Shown in pieces: positions 52,521-61,628 of a stretch of DNA of 64,000 nt (positions within the stretch are counted from its first letter, which is position 1; each line of letters begins with the position of its first letter). The notes below the pieces were generated by a model. The model had not been told where the DNA came from, made no database searches, and was given only the letters and a program-made list of their open reading frames with translations. Source of the DNA: Paenibacillus marchantiae (GTDB lineage: Bacteria; Bacillota; Bacilli; Paenibacillales; Paenibacillaceae); assembly GCF_028771845.1 (NCBI RefSeq), contig NZ_CP118270.1, forward strand, positions 2,108,001 through 2,172,000, in the 5' to 3' direction. The position numbers were made by a program, and so were the translations under genes.

Positions 52521-54842
52521 ATGATTGAAACCAAAACGGGATTTCTGGGACCGGAGCATGTAGATCTGTTAAATGGCGTTTTTCAAACGTCACAGGAAGT
52601 TGGAGAAAAGTATTTGTTATCACTGGACATTGATCGTTTTCTGGCACCATGTTTTGAGGCCCATGGGTTATCGGCGAAAAAGGAACGATACGCGGGTTGG
52701 GAGGCACGCTCGATTAGCGGACATTCCCTCGGACACTATCTGTCTGCCCTGGCTGTGACCTATCAGGCGACAGGTAATGAAACGTTAAAGCAAACGCTGG
52801 ACTATGCCATCAACGAGCTTGCATCCATTCAGCTGACAACGGGCAGCGGGTATGTCGGCGGCTTGTCCGAAGAAGCTTTCCGTATTGCATTTCGGGCAGA
52901 GCATATTGGTGGTTTTAACATCGGCGAATACTGGGTGCCTTGGTACAGCGTGCACAAAATCTATCGTGGTCTGACTGATGCCTACAAATTAACGGGCAAT
53001 CAACAAGCCCTTGAGGTGGTAACACGGTTTGCTGATTGGGCGGTGGACGGTCTAAGCCCGATGACAGAAGAACAGATGCAGGTCATGCTTCTATGTGAAC
53101 ACGGCGGTATGAACGAAGTGTTTGCACATTTGTATGGAATCACCGGGAAATCTTTATATCTTGAGATAGCCAACAAATTCACACATCAATTGATCCTCGA
53201 ACCGTTGGAACACAAGCAGGACGATCTTCAGGGCAAACATGCGAATACGCAGATTCCCAAAGTCATCGGTGCAGCCGAAATCTATAACCAGGATCATAAC
53301 CACGAGAGCTACCGGACAGCGGCGGAGTTTTTCTGGGATACCACGATCCATCATCGGTCTTATGTATTTGGTGCAACGAGCATTTCGGAGCATTATGAAG
53401 CGAAAGGCATGGAGAGTCTGGGCATTAAAACCGGAGAGAGTTGCTGTACCCACAACATGATGCATCTGACGAAGCAGCTCTACACCTGGAATCCCGACAG
53501 CGCATACATGGACTATTATGAAAATGCGATCTACAACCATATCCTGGGCACACAGGACCCGGACACAGGCAACAAAACGTATTTTGCATCAACACTGCAA
53601 GGCCACTACAAAATCTACGGTACTCACGATACCGCCTGGTGGTGCTGTACAGGATCTGGCATGGAGAACCCGGGCAAATACGCCGAGGCGATCTATTTCG
53701 AGGATGAGCAGGATCTGTACGTTAACCTGTATATTGCTTCCCAGTTGGACTGGAGATCCCAAGGCATATCGCTGAAGCTCGAAACCGACTTTCCTTATTC
53801 GGAAAAGGTAACCCTTACGATCACCGAAGGCAGCGCCTCGGCCAATCTTAGACTACGTGTGCCCTCATGGCTGCAGGAGCCAATGACGGCAACGGTCAAC
53901 GGGGATACGGCCCATCCGCATACCCGGATGGAACCCGGATACCTCGACATCGAGCGTACATGGACCGCTGGCGATGTCATCACCATCACGCTGCCGATGT
54001 CGCTCCACCAATACACGTCCAGGGACGATGCACACAAGGTGGCATTCCAGTACGGCCCAATTGTACTGGCAGGGGCTCTGGGAAGCGAAGGGCTGCCCGA
54101 GGATACCATCGTGGACGAAACGGCACTGAACCCCAAAACCGCACCTGTACCTGTAATTTGGACAGAGCAGGAGGATGTGCGTGAATGGATCAAGGTTGTA
54201 GACGCAAGTACGTTAACGTTTGAGATCAGCAAGGATGTCACCTCGGACGGCAATCCGGTGAGGCTGATCCCGTTCTATGATGTGCATCATGAGTTCTATA
54301 CGGTCTATTGGCCGTTCAACGATGAAGGGAATGCACTGGAGAAGGAATTGAATGATATCACCATCGACAGGGTGCAACCTGACGGTCAGCAGGATGAGAT
54401 TGGACATCAACTGGATAGCAATTGCCGTGCAGAACAGCATAACGGTTCATATACAGACAGCCGCAACAAGCTGCATATGTGGCGAGAAGCATATGGTGTC
54501 AGCGGGGCTTACTTCAGCTACCAGCTGGCGGTGGATGGTTCTGCACCGAACTATGTATGCGTGGCATACTGGGGCGGGGATCATTCTCCTTTTGAACGGG
54601 AAGGAACACGGCATGAAAGAATATTTAGTATCGCCGTCGATGGAAATGTGATCGGTGAACAGCGGATTCATATGAACAAGATCGGTGAAGTGTTCTTCGT
54701 TACCTATGACATCCCTCAGACGGTTACGTCAGGTAAAGACAGTGTGCGAGTTGCATTCCAAGCGTTGGACGACAACGGATGTGCCGGAAAAGTGGTGGAG
54801 GTACGTACAACGCGCAGCAAACCGGAATCTATCTTTTCGTAA
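52521..54842 (+). CDS. GH127 beta-L-arabinofuranosidase
   Basis: The 773-residue protein belongs to family GH127 (formerly DUF1680). It has an N-terminal (alpha/alpha)6-like barrel with GHSLGHYLSALA, GEYWVPWYSVHKIYRGL and LLCEHGGMNEVF, then the active-site cysteine region: Glu306 and Cys308-Cys309 in GESCCTHNMM and Cys375-Cys376 in WWCCTGSGMEN, corresponding to the zinc-thiolate centre and nucleophilic cysteine of HypBA1-type enzymes. C-terminal beta domains follow. There is no signal peptide, so it acts in the cytoplasm on imported arabino-oligosaccharides. AGGAGGAG lies upstream of the ATG. The AraC gene opposite is the likely regulator. No arabinose transporter is adjacent. Confidence 0.93.
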   Translation: MIETKTGFLGPEHVDLLNGVFQTSQEVGEKYLLSLDIDRFLAPCFEAHGLSAKKERYAGWEARSISGHSLGHYLSALAVTYQATGNETLKQTLDYAINELASIQLTTGSGYVGGLSEEAFRIAFRAEHIGGFNIGEYWVPWYSVHKIYRGLTDAYKLTGNQQALEVVTRFADWAVDGLSPMTEEQMQVMLLCEHGGMNEVFAHLYGITGKSLYLEIANKFTHQLILEPLEHKQDDLQGKHANTQIPKVIGAAEIYNQDHNHESYRTAAEFFWDTTIHHRSYVFGATSISEHYEAKGMESLGIKTGESCCTHNMMHLTKQLYTWNPDSAYMDYYENAIYNHILGTQDPDTGNKTYFASTLQGHYKIYGTHDTAWWCCTGSGMENPGKYAEAIYFEDEQDLYVNLYIASQLDWRSQGISLKLETDFPYSEKVTLTITEGSASANLRLRVPSWLQEPMTATVNGDTAHPHTRMEPGYLDIERTWTAGDVITITLPMSLHQYTSRDDAHKVAFQYGPIVLAGALGSEGLPEDTIVDETALNPKTAPVPVIWTEQEDVREWIKVVDASTLTFEISKDVTSDGNPVRLIPFYDVHHEFYTVYWPFNDEGNALEKELNDITIDRVQPDGQQDEIGHQLDSNCRAEQHNGSYTDSRNKLHMWREAYGVSGAYFSYQLAVDGSAPNYVCVAYWGGDHSPFEREGTRHERIFSIAVDGNVIGEQRIHMNKIGEVFFVTYDIPQTVTSGKDSVRVAFQALDDNGCAGKVVEVRTTRSKPESIFS

Positions 54843-54875
54843 AAGAGGCATTGTATGAAATTGGGCAAACACAAT

Positions 54876-54884
54876 GGTATAATA
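54876..54884 (+). promoter_or_regulatory. Extended -10 promoter for the Uma2-family gene
   Basis: TGGTATAAT (54876-54884) is an extended -10 element (TGnTATAAT) in the 82-bp gap after the GH127 gene. No good -35 box was found. Confidence 0.4.
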
Positions 54885-54924
54885 ATAGTAAAATGCTGAT
54901 TAGGTAAAAGAGGAGGATGGAAGT

Positions 54925-55488
54925 GTGGCAAAACCTGATAATAAAGGCATCTATAGTTTTCAGGATTGGTTAACTTGGGAGGGGAATTGGGAGTTAATTA
55001 ACGGCAAAGCTTTCAATATGTCTCCAGCCCCCACCTCATTACACCAGTTTATTGTGGGTGAGCTGCACTTCTCCTTGCGTACTTTTTTTCAGAGGAAATG
55101 TATCGTCTTTGTTGCTCCCTTTGACGTGTATTTCAGCGAGAATGAACAGTATGACGTACCTGATCATGTTGTCCAACCGGATTTATCGGTGGTCTGTTCC
55201 AAAGACCAAATAACCAAAAACGGCTGTCAAGGTGCACCGTCTCTAATCATAGAAGTATTGTCTCCATCAACTGCGCTGAAGGATTTTAACGAGAAGTTTA
55301 ATCTGTATCAGAAATATGGTGTGAATGAATATTGGATTGTAGACCCTGGCAATCAGACCGTTCATGTGTACACATTGGAAGAAGGCAGTTACCAGAACCG
55401 TCATCTGTACACGGAGCAAGAAACGATTCAATCGGTGTTATATCCGGAACTGGAAATTCCGCTTCGGAATTTATTCAAGCTGAATTAG
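54925..55488 (+). CDS. Uma2-family (DUF820) PD-(D/E)XK protein
   Basis: The 187-residue protein has the Uma2 restriction-endonuclease-like fold: LTWEGNWELINGKAFNMSPAPTSLHQFIVGEL at the start, the catalytic elements QPDLSVVC and LIIEVLSPST, and KYGVNEYWIVDPGNQTVHVYTLEEGSY. Uma2 proteins are abundant in cyanobacteria and in some Bacillota; most have no proven substrate. The start is GTG 54925 with AGGAGG about 9 nt upstream and its own extended -10 promoter. A terminator follows. No restriction-modification partner is adjacent. Confidence 0.92.
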   Translation: MAKPDNKGIYSFQDWLTWEGNWELINGKAFNMSPAPTSLHQFIVGELHFSLRTFFQRKCIVFVAPFDVYFSENEQYDVPDHVVQPDLSVVCSKDQITKNGCQGAPSLIIEVLSPSTALKDFNEKFNLYQKYGVNEYWIVDPGNQTVHVYTLEEGSYQNRHLYTEQETIQSVLYPELEIPLRNLFKLN

Positions 55489-55504
55489 ATTAGACAACAA
55501 CATC

Positions 55505-55545
55505 ATCACTCCGGCGCAGGCGTCGGGGTGTTTTTGTTTTTTATC
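55505..55545 (+). terminator. Terminator of the Uma2-family gene
   Basis: CACTCCGGCG pairs with CGTCGGGGTG (two G-T pairs) around a short loop, followed by TTTTTGTTTTTT. Confidence 0.78.
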
Positions 55546-55696
55546 GTATCGAATAAGCCCTATATAAAAAATGACACGCACTGCAAATTTCCACGTATTA
55601 CCTGATAACATTTCTTTTTCCGCCACCGATTGTTCAAGGGTACCAGGCTCATTTCCCAGAGGTTACAAAATCTTATCCACGTTGTCCCTCTAAAGA

Positions 55697-55725
55697 TGAA
55701 ATGGGATAAGCCCAAGCCACGTATA
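55697..55725 (+). promoter_or_regulatory. Sigma-W-like promoter candidate for the TelA operon
   Basis: TGAAAT (55697-55702), a 17-bp spacer and CGTATA (55720-55725) resemble the ECF sigma-W pattern TGAAAC-N16/17-CGTA. It is about 115 nt upstream of the first gene. Nothing else recognisable was seen in the 55546-55839 gap. Confidence 0.35.
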
Positions 55726-55839
55726 TTATGAATATCCATATAAATCCACCCGAATGCGGCAACATCATGTACAATGAAATAAAGTTCCAATGGTAAATAT
55801 CGACATAAAGGTCCAGCACATAGCGCGAAAGGAGGTCTG

Positions 55840-56580
55840 ATGATTTACATGATAAAGTACATAAAACTGCTGGGGCTGATCTTCGGCGTTGTGGTCATGA
55901 ATGTTCTATTGTTCTCACCAGGATTCATCGGACTGGAGTTTGGCGGGGGAGCATTTACAACAGCGCTCTCGGTGACATTTCTGTTCGGCAGCGTGATGGC
56001 CCTCTTCTATGGAAGCTACACCTTGTTGTTCAGACAGCCTGTAGTCTTGCCCGTGAAGAATATCGAAACCCATGAAGATTATGTGGAAGCGTTATCCTTT
56101 TATCGACGCATTAAAGTACTTGAGGAAGATATCACACTGGGATTGTCTCAACTAAGCCGCATGAAGAAAAAGAAAGAAACCCTCCTGAACGTGTTGAATC
56201 AGCGATTTGATCCGGGGGAACTGAGTTACAAGAAATTTGCTTCGGTCACCCTCGAGGTGGAGAAGCTGTTATACCTCAACATCCGAAGTGTACTTAACCG
56301 ACTCAATGTGTTCGATGAAGCGGAGTACGCCAGCCTGATGAAGTCCAAATCCGCTACACTTCCCCAAAAGCTCTTTCAGGAAAAGACCAAAGTATATAAC
56401 GACTATCTGAGCTATGTGAAAAACTCGCTTCATACCAATGAGGAAATTCTTTTGAAGCTTGACCAATTGATGCTGGAAATCTCCCGCTTGGACAGCTTTG
56501 AAGCAGGAGATATTGAACAAATGCCATGTATGCAAGAAATTGACCAATTAATCAAGCACACCAAATTATACAGACAGTGA
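55840..56580 (+). CDS. Two-TM coiled-coil membrane protein of a TelA operon
   Basis: The 246-residue protein has two N-terminal transmembrane segments (about 5-30 and 40-62) and then a long, mostly helical cytoplasmic part (about 80-246) with coiled-coil character (FYRRIKVLEEDITLGLSQLSRMKKKKETLLNVLNQ). The position before a TelA-family gene recalls the XpaC-YaaN pair of B. subtilis, but XpaC identity is not certain. AAAGGAGGT lies 4 nt upstream of ATG 55840; an in-frame ATG at 55849 is an alternative. Its stop is 12 nt before the VWA gene start, so the genes form one operon. Function unknown. Confidence 0.72.
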   Translation: MIYMIKYIKLLGLIFGVVVMNVLLFSPGFIGLEFGGGAFTTALSVTFLFGSVMALFYGSYTLLFRQPVVLPVKNIETHEDYVEALSFYRRIKVLEEDITLGLSQLSRMKKKKETLLNVLNQRFDPGELSYKKFASVTLEVEKLLYLNIRSVLNRLNVFDEAEYASLMKSKSATLPQKLFQEKTKVYNDYLSYVKNSLHTNEEILLKLDQLMLEISRLDSFEAGDIEQMPCMQEIDQLIKHTKLYRQ

Positions 56581-56592
56581 GGGGTTGTACGT

Positions 56593-58281
56593 ATGGCTAA
56601 GAAGGGAAAGTTTTTTTTTATATCGATCGTGATGCTGGTACTCGTGTTTGGCCTCGTATATGCAGGGATTACGCTGACGTCGAACGTTGGTAAATCCAGT
56701 ACACAGGTAACGACAGAGAATGCAGGCAAAGAGTTAGGCAAGTTGTATGCGGACATTGCGCCGGCAACGGCTGAACCTGTGAAGGGACAGATTGATCTCG
56801 ATCCGGTGGATGTGGCTGAATCACTGCCGGACATCTCCAAATTTCCGATCACGGTCGAGAATACAACGAATGATTATGTAGAGATCTTTTCTTCCATTGA
56901 AAAGGCGGGAACCGGAGCAGATGGCTGGTTGACCGAGGTCACCGAAGAGTTCAACAAGGCTAACATTACCGTTGGCGGCAAACAGGTTTCAGTGAAATTA
57001 CGTAATATCGCATCCGGTACGGCTGCTGATTATATTAAGTCTGGTAAATATGTGCCTGATGCGTACACTCCCTCGAATGAGTTATGGGGCGAGATGGTAG
57101 CTGCAAGCGGAGTAAAGACAGACCTGGTATCCAAAAGACTGGTGGGGAACGTTCCTGGTATCGTCATCTCGAAAGCCAAATATGATGCGCTGGTCGACAC
57201 GTACGGATCGGTTAATGTAAAAACCGTGACCGAAGCGATTGCCAACAATGAGCTCGCGATGGGGTACACCGATCCGTTCGCCAGTTCCACGGGCCTAAAC
57301 TTTCTCGTGACGGCACTCAACACATATGACAGCTCCAATCCGCTTGGTGAGAAAGCGATTGAGGGTTTTGAGAAGTTCCAAGCGAACGTACCGTTTACGG
57401 CGTCCACAACCATTCAGATGCGTGAGGCAGCCAAGTCAGGGCGACTGGACGCATTTGTACTGGAGTACCAGACTTACGTAAACACCGCAGATCTGAAAAG
57501 TGGATATGTCTTTACCCCTTTTGGCGTAAGACATGACAGCCCGCTGTATGCACTGGGGCAACTGCCGCAGAACAAGCAAGAGATCATTAAGAAGTATGCA
57601 GAATTCGTAACCCAAGCGAAGTATCAGCAATCGGCTGAGGAATTCGGCTTCAACGGCTTGCAAGACTACAAGTCTGAATTGAACACAGTGGATGGTGGCA
57701 CCTTGTTGTCCGCTCAGAAAGTATGGAAAGAGAAAAAGAACGGCAGTAAACCGATTGCCGCCGTATTTGTAACCGACGTATCCGGGAGTATGGACGGCGA
57801 ACCGCTGAACCGACTCAAGGAATCATTGCGCAAAGGCCAGAAGTTCCTTGGCACAGATAACAGCATCGGCCTCGTCTCCTACTCTAGTGGAGTAACGGTG
57901 AATCTGCCAATTGCCAAGTATGATACGAATCAGCAGTCGATGTTTGTTGGTACGGTGGATAGCCTGCAAGCGGGTGGCGGTACGGCAACCTTTGATGGGA
58001 TCGTCGTGGCGATGAAGATGCTTGAAGATTATATGGCTACCAATCCAAATGTGAAACCACTGATCTTTGTCCTAAGTGATGGAGAGACCAACGAAGGTCA
58101 TACACTGAAGGATATTCGTGATCTGGTTGAGACGTACAAAGTGCCAATCTACACGATTGGTTATAACGCCGACATCAAAGCTTTGGAGAGCATCTCCAGC
58201 ATTAACGAAGCGGCAAGCATTAACGCGGATACAGACGATGTTGTATACAAAATCGGTAACCTGTTCAACGTGCAGATGTAG
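56593..58281 (+). CDS. Membrane-anchored solute-binding/VWA fusion protein
   Basis: The 562-residue protein has an N-terminal transmembrane anchor (about 7-27) and then an extracytoplasmic part resembling a type II periplasmic binding protein (about 80-375; VPDAYTPSNELW, LAMGYTDPFASSTGLNFL and SPLYALGQL). A C-terminal von Willebrand A domain (about 388-562) follows, with an intact MIDAS: D395-V-S397-G-S399, the GGGTATFDG threonine and the LSDGETNEG aspartate. It should bind a divalent metal and a partner protein outside the cell. The operon context with a coiled-coil membrane protein and TelA suggests an envelope-stress complex. No ABC permease is nearby, so import of a bound solute is unlikely. 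Confidence 0.83.
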   Translation: MAKKGKFFFISIVMLVLVFGLVYAGITLTSNVGKSSTQVTTENAGKELGKLYADIAPATAEPVKGQIDLDPVDVAESLPDISKFPITVENTTNDYVEIFSSIEKAGTGADGWLTEVTEEFNKANITVGGKQVSVKLRNIASGTAADYIKSGKYVPDAYTPSNELWGEMVAASGVKTDLVSKRLVGNVPGIVISKAKYDALVDTYGSVNVKTVTEAIANNELAMGYTDPFASSTGLNFLVTALNTYDSSNPLGEKAIEGFEKFQANVPFTASTTIQMREAAKSGRLDAFVLEYQTYVNTADLKSGYVFTPFGVRHDSPLYALGQLPQNKQEIIKKYAEFVTQAKYQQSAEEFGFNGLQDYKSELNTVDGGTLLSAQKVWKEKKNGSKPIAAVFVTDVSGSMDGEPLNRLKESLRKGQKFLGTDNSIGLVSYSSGVTVNLPIAKYDTNQQSMFVGTVDSLQAGGGTATFDGIVVAMKMLEDYMATNPNVKPLIFVLSDGETNEGHTLKDIRDLVETYKVPIYTIGYNADIKALESISSINEAASINADTDDVVYKIGNLFNVQM

Positions 58282-58362
58282 CACGGGGATTGCACTCAAA
58301 TTGACCTAATGTAAGGTACATTATTCCATTTTATATAGCACGTAATTGAAGGGGGAACTTGG

Positions 58363-59502
58363 ATGTCGTTTTCGATGGAGATACCTAGCCAGAAGGAAAT
58401 TCAGAAGGTAATAGAGGAGGAAATAAAGCCCGTACCTGCCGAGGTGGCGGAACTGCAGCAAGTCGCAAATGCCAATGTGGAGATGATCATGACACTGGAT
58501 CTCGAATCGTTGGAGAAACGAAAGGAGATTCTGCAATCCATTGATGGCTTTGGCATGAATACGATGAGATCCTCTTCCGAGAAAAACGCGTTGCTTCAAG
58601 TCTCCGTTGGACATCTGTCCAAGACGGGAGACGAGGGCGGTCAGGTCGCCAAAGGCTTGACCGAGCTGCATATGCAACTGAAGGATCTAGACCCCAGCGT
58701 GGTCGATTTCGCCAAGACCGGATTCCTTGGCAAATTGTTCAATCCGCTACGGGCTTATTTTCTCAAATACCAGAAGGCTGACGCGGTCATCGCCGATATT
58801 GTGACCTCGCTGGATAAAGGCAGAGCGACCTTGAGAAACGACAATACAACACTGGAAATTGAACAGCAAAATCTTCGGGAGCTCACCAAACGACTGCAAA
58901 AGGAAATTCAGCTTGGGGTGCTGATGGATGAGTCGATTGACGCACAGATCGAAGCCGCCAAGGTGCGTAATGAGGACCCGGAGAAAGTTCGCTTCATTAC
59001 CGAAGAAGTGCTGTTCCCGCTACGTCAGCGGGTCATGGATTTACAGCAAATGCTGGTGGTGAACCAGCAGGGCATCATGGCGATTGAAGTTGTCATTCGC
59101 AACAACAAGGAATTGATCCGCGGTGTGGATCGGGCCAAAAATGTAACGATCTCGGCATTGAAAATTGCCGTCACTGTTGCGAGTGCACTGTACAATCAGA
59201 AGATTGTATTGCAGAAAATTGAACTGCTTAACCGGACGACCAACGACCTGATCGCAGGTACGTCCAAAATGCTGAAAGATCAGGGCATTGCCATCCAGAA
59301 GCAAGCTTATGAGGCCAGCATTTCCGTGGATACGATGAAGCAGGCCTTCACAGATGTGCTTTCCGCGCTCGACTCTATCAGTCTCTATAAGCAGGAGGCT
59401 TTGCCACGGATGCGGGAGACCATTAATCAGTTCCGTGAACTGGCGGATACCGGAGAGCAGCAGATTCAGCGGTTGGAGAAAGGGCAGAAGCTGGGGCTGT
59501 AG
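58363..59502 (+). CDS. TelA-family protein (toxic anion resistance family)
   Basis: The 379-residue soluble, helical protein matches the TelA/YaaN family: LRAYFLKYQKADAVIADIVTSLDKGRATLRNDNTTLEIEQQNLRELTKRLQ in the middle, LGVLMDESIDAQI, and GVDRAKNVTISALKIAVTVASALYNQKIVLQKIELLN with the hallmark C-terminal coil TNDLIAGTSKMLKDQG. The family was named for tellurite resistance and members also affect tolerance of cell-envelope-active agents; the mechanism is unknown. AAGGGGGA lies about 8 nt before the ATG. It ends the three-gene operon before a strong bidirectional terminator. Confidence 0.92.
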   Translation: MSFSMEIPSQKEIQKVIEEEIKPVPAEVAELQQVANANVEMIMTLDLESLEKRKEILQSIDGFGMNTMRSSSEKNALLQVSVGHLSKTGDEGGQVAKGLTELHMQLKDLDPSVVDFAKTGFLGKLFNPLRAYFLKYQKADAVIADIVTSLDKGRATLRNDNTTLEIEQQNLRELTKRLQKEIQLGVLMDESIDAQIEAAKVRNEDPEKVRFITEEVLFPLRQRVMDLQQMLVVNQQGIMAIEVVIRNNKELIRGVDRAKNVTISALKIAVTVASALYNQKIVLQKIELLNRTTNDLIAGTSKMLKDQGIAIQKQAYEASISVDTMKQAFTDVLSALDSISLYKQEALPRMRETINQFRELADTGEQQIQRLEKGQKLGL

Positions 59503-59549
59503 TTTGAAAGGTAGTCAGAGGGGTATAGTGGAAGTTCGTACATGAGATC

Positions 59550-59600
59550 AAAAAACGGTTGAACACAGAAAAGATCTGGTTCAACCGTTTTTTTTTTGCC
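59550..59600. terminator. Bidirectional terminator between TelA and DUF1275 genes
   Basis: AAAACGGTTGAAC (59553-59564) pairs with GTTCAACCGTTTT, with a long T run on the plus side and an A run on the other. Confidence 0.88.
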
Positions 59601-59610
59601 TTTCTGCTGC

Positions 59611-60318
59611 TTAGGTCAAATCACGTTGAACATGGAGGACGTAGGGGATCAGCAGAAGAAGCAGAGCCAGTGAAGCTATCAGGGCAAGCAGCAGGCTTCC
59701 TTGGGTTAATAGCAATGCTCCCAGAGCTGCACCGATCACAAAAATAACCCAGGACAGGGCGAGTACTGCCCATTCGGAAGCAGGAGCCTTACCCCGAACG
59801 GCTTTGGCCAGTGCCTGTCCAATACCGAATAATGTGCCTGTCACAAATCCTTTGCCCACATCAGCATGAGCAACCATCTGGTGCATGGTGTTTTGCATGC
59901 CCATGGCGATGGCAATCGGGAAAAGCACACTCTGGGTATGGAGGAATAGCAAAAATACAATGCCGCCGGCAAACAGCAGGGATTCAAAGCCCAAGATGCC
60001 CGCCAGTCTCCATTTTCCCGATCGATCTGTGATCAACGTACCGATAAAGGCGCCTACAACGAATAAAAAAATGACCAGACCTATATTCGTTAATACAGCG
60101 GAGTCTCCTTCAAATAGCGCGATACCAAGCTTGGTACTGTTACCACTCATGAAAGAAAGATAGATTTTCCCCAGCTGCAGATAGCCGACGGCATCAATGA
60201 AACCGGAGATCAGCACAAGTACACATGACAGTAGAAGCCGGGAAAGACCCGGCTCCAGTCGTTCTACGGTATGTCCCACACGTTTGCGATCACTGGTCGA
60301 ATCGGAAGCAGAAGCCAT
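59611..60318 (-). CDS. DUF1275 (YoaK-like) membrane protein
   Basis: The 235-residue protein has six or seven hydrophobic segments and the DUF1275 pattern: SGFIDAVGYLQLGKIYLSFMSGNSTKLGI, GAFIGTLITDR, GMQNTMHQM and GFVTGTLFGIGQALAKAVRG. The family is widespread, membrane-embedded and without a proven activity. ATG 60318 has AAGGGG upstream on the minus strand, while an earlier ATG at 60339 lacks one. It is convergent with the TelA operon over a shared terminator and lies downstream of, and on the same strand as, the bicupin gene, about 100 nt away. Confidence 0.9.
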   Translation of the reverse strand: MASASDSTSDRKRVGHTVERLEPGLSRLLLSCVLVLISGFIDAVGYLQLGKIYLSFMSGNSTKLGIALFEGDSAVLTNIGLVIFLFVVGAFIGTLITDRSGKWRLAGILGFESLLFAGGIVFLLFLHTQSVLFPIAIAMGMQNTMHQMVAHADVGKGFVTGTLFGIGQALAKAVRGKAPASEWAVLALSWVIFVIGAALGALLLTQGSLLLALIASLALLLLLIPYVLHVQRDLT

Positions 60319-60420
60319 GATGTCCAACCCCTTTTCCATGATACTGGAGTGGTTTCGTGATATATGACAGAAGGATCACTAACCCAAACCTATATTCAAT
60401 AGGTACCGGTAGTGGTTGGA

Positions 60421-61461
60421 CTATGACTTCGATTTATTCGGGTCCGGTGCGATAAAAAGAGTGTCATCCGGAAGTTGTGCGGCTTCCTCTTTGGACATTT
60501 CCAGATTAGTGGACAGCACATCATCCGGGTTGCCTGCGAGCCACTCGCTCAGATCAATAGCTTCATAGTGTCCGCTGTTGAACCCAATTAACACACGGCA
60601 GACCTCATCTCCCGTATTTTTGATATAGTGACCTGCACCCATCGGTGCATAGCCCACATCGCCTGCTTCGAATTGCTCTGTCACCGCATGACCTTCTGCC
60701 AGAAATACCGTCATTTCGGCAGTGCCGCTAATGTAATACTGCCATTCGTCGGCGTTGGGATGCCAATGCATTTCTCGTAATGCGCCTGGTTGCAGCTCGA
60801 TCAATGATCCGGCCATCGTGGTGGAGATGGGGAAATCTTCGACAGTAACCGTGCGCTGGGTTCCGCCGCCTGGTGCACGTCTGGGCTGTTTGGCATGCAG
60901 CGGGTATCGGTGGGGAGTCGTCAGCTCCGAATTGCGGCGATAAGTTCCGGAAGAGGAGCTGTCATTAGGGACAGGCCCTTTGACGAAATAGGCTTCTCCC
61001 TGAGGCAATTTCGCTGCACGCTCTGGGGTAATTCCAAGATTCTGGGCAACAATGTTGTTCGGTGTATGAGACAGGAAATCGGTAATGCTGAACGTATGAT
61101 CTTCCGAGAAATCACCATTATCAAATATCAGAATAAAATGGCATTCGTCCGGTCCCAATCCCTGAATGGAGTGTCCGTAACCACGTGGAAAATACCATAC
61201 ATCTCCTGGCTCAAATGTATCGGTGTACGCATGTCCGTCCGGGTGAATGACAGTGGTGCGACAGGAGCCGCTGATCACATAAGCCCATTCTGCCGCATTG
61301 GCATGCCAGTGCAATTCACGCATGCCTCCCGGTTCGAGGCGCATGGATACGCCCGCTATTCCAATGGACGCAGGAAAATCCCGAACGGAAGCACCGCGGG
61401 TAATACCGCCTGGGCCCGTACGGGGTTCTTTTTGTTCAAGCCGATATTTGAAAGATGTCAT
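60421..61461 (-). CDS. Bicupin of the oxalate decarboxylase family
   Basis: The 346-residue protein holds two cupin domains, each with a full Mn-binding set. Domain 1 has ELHWHANAAEWAY and GHS; domain 2 has EMHWHPNADEWQYYISG and AGHYI. Sequence is close to B. subtilis OxdC. The flexible lid that sets decarboxylase against oxidase activity reads SEDH here, against SENS in OxdC; the proton-donor glutamate is kept, so decarboxylation of oxalate to formate and CO2 is likely. It is about 40 residues shorter than OxdC at the N-terminus. No signal peptide. ATG 61461 is 7 nt after AGGAGG. An FNT-type channel (20.4 kb) could handle the formate but is far away. Confidence 0.9.
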   Translation of the reverse strand: MTSFKYRLEQKEPRTGPGGITRGASVRDFPASIGIAGVSMRLEPGGMRELHWHANAAEWAYVISGSCRTTVIHPDGHAYTDTFEPGDVWYFPRGYGHSIQGLGPDECHFILIFDNGDFSEDHTFSITDFLSHTPNNIVAQNLGITPERAAKLPQGEAYFVKGPVPNDSSSSGTYRRNSELTTPHRYPLHAKQPRRAPGGGTQRTVTVEDFPISTTMAGSLIELQPGALREMHWHPNADEWQYYISGTAEMTVFLAEGHAVTEQFEAGDVGYAPMGAGHYIKNTGDEVCRVLIGFNSGHYEAIDLSEWLAGNPDDVLSTNLEMSKEEAAQLPDDTLFIAPDPNKSKS

Positions 61462-61628
61462 CATGATTCCTCCTCATATTATATTAGGTACACATGTAAA
61501 TAGTTAAATATGGCGTTCATATCTTTTACCCATATTTTGCGAAACTATTCAATTGATTCCTGATTAATATGAGGCAAAAGAGAGACTTTCATTCAAACTT
61601 TATGCTGATTTGTGTGTACATATTGTAC

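Noticed and set aside
51559-54842. Complete arabinan utilisation cluster
   Set aside because: Only the AraC regulator and the GH127 enzyme are present; no transporter, arabinose isomerase or kinase gene is adjacent.
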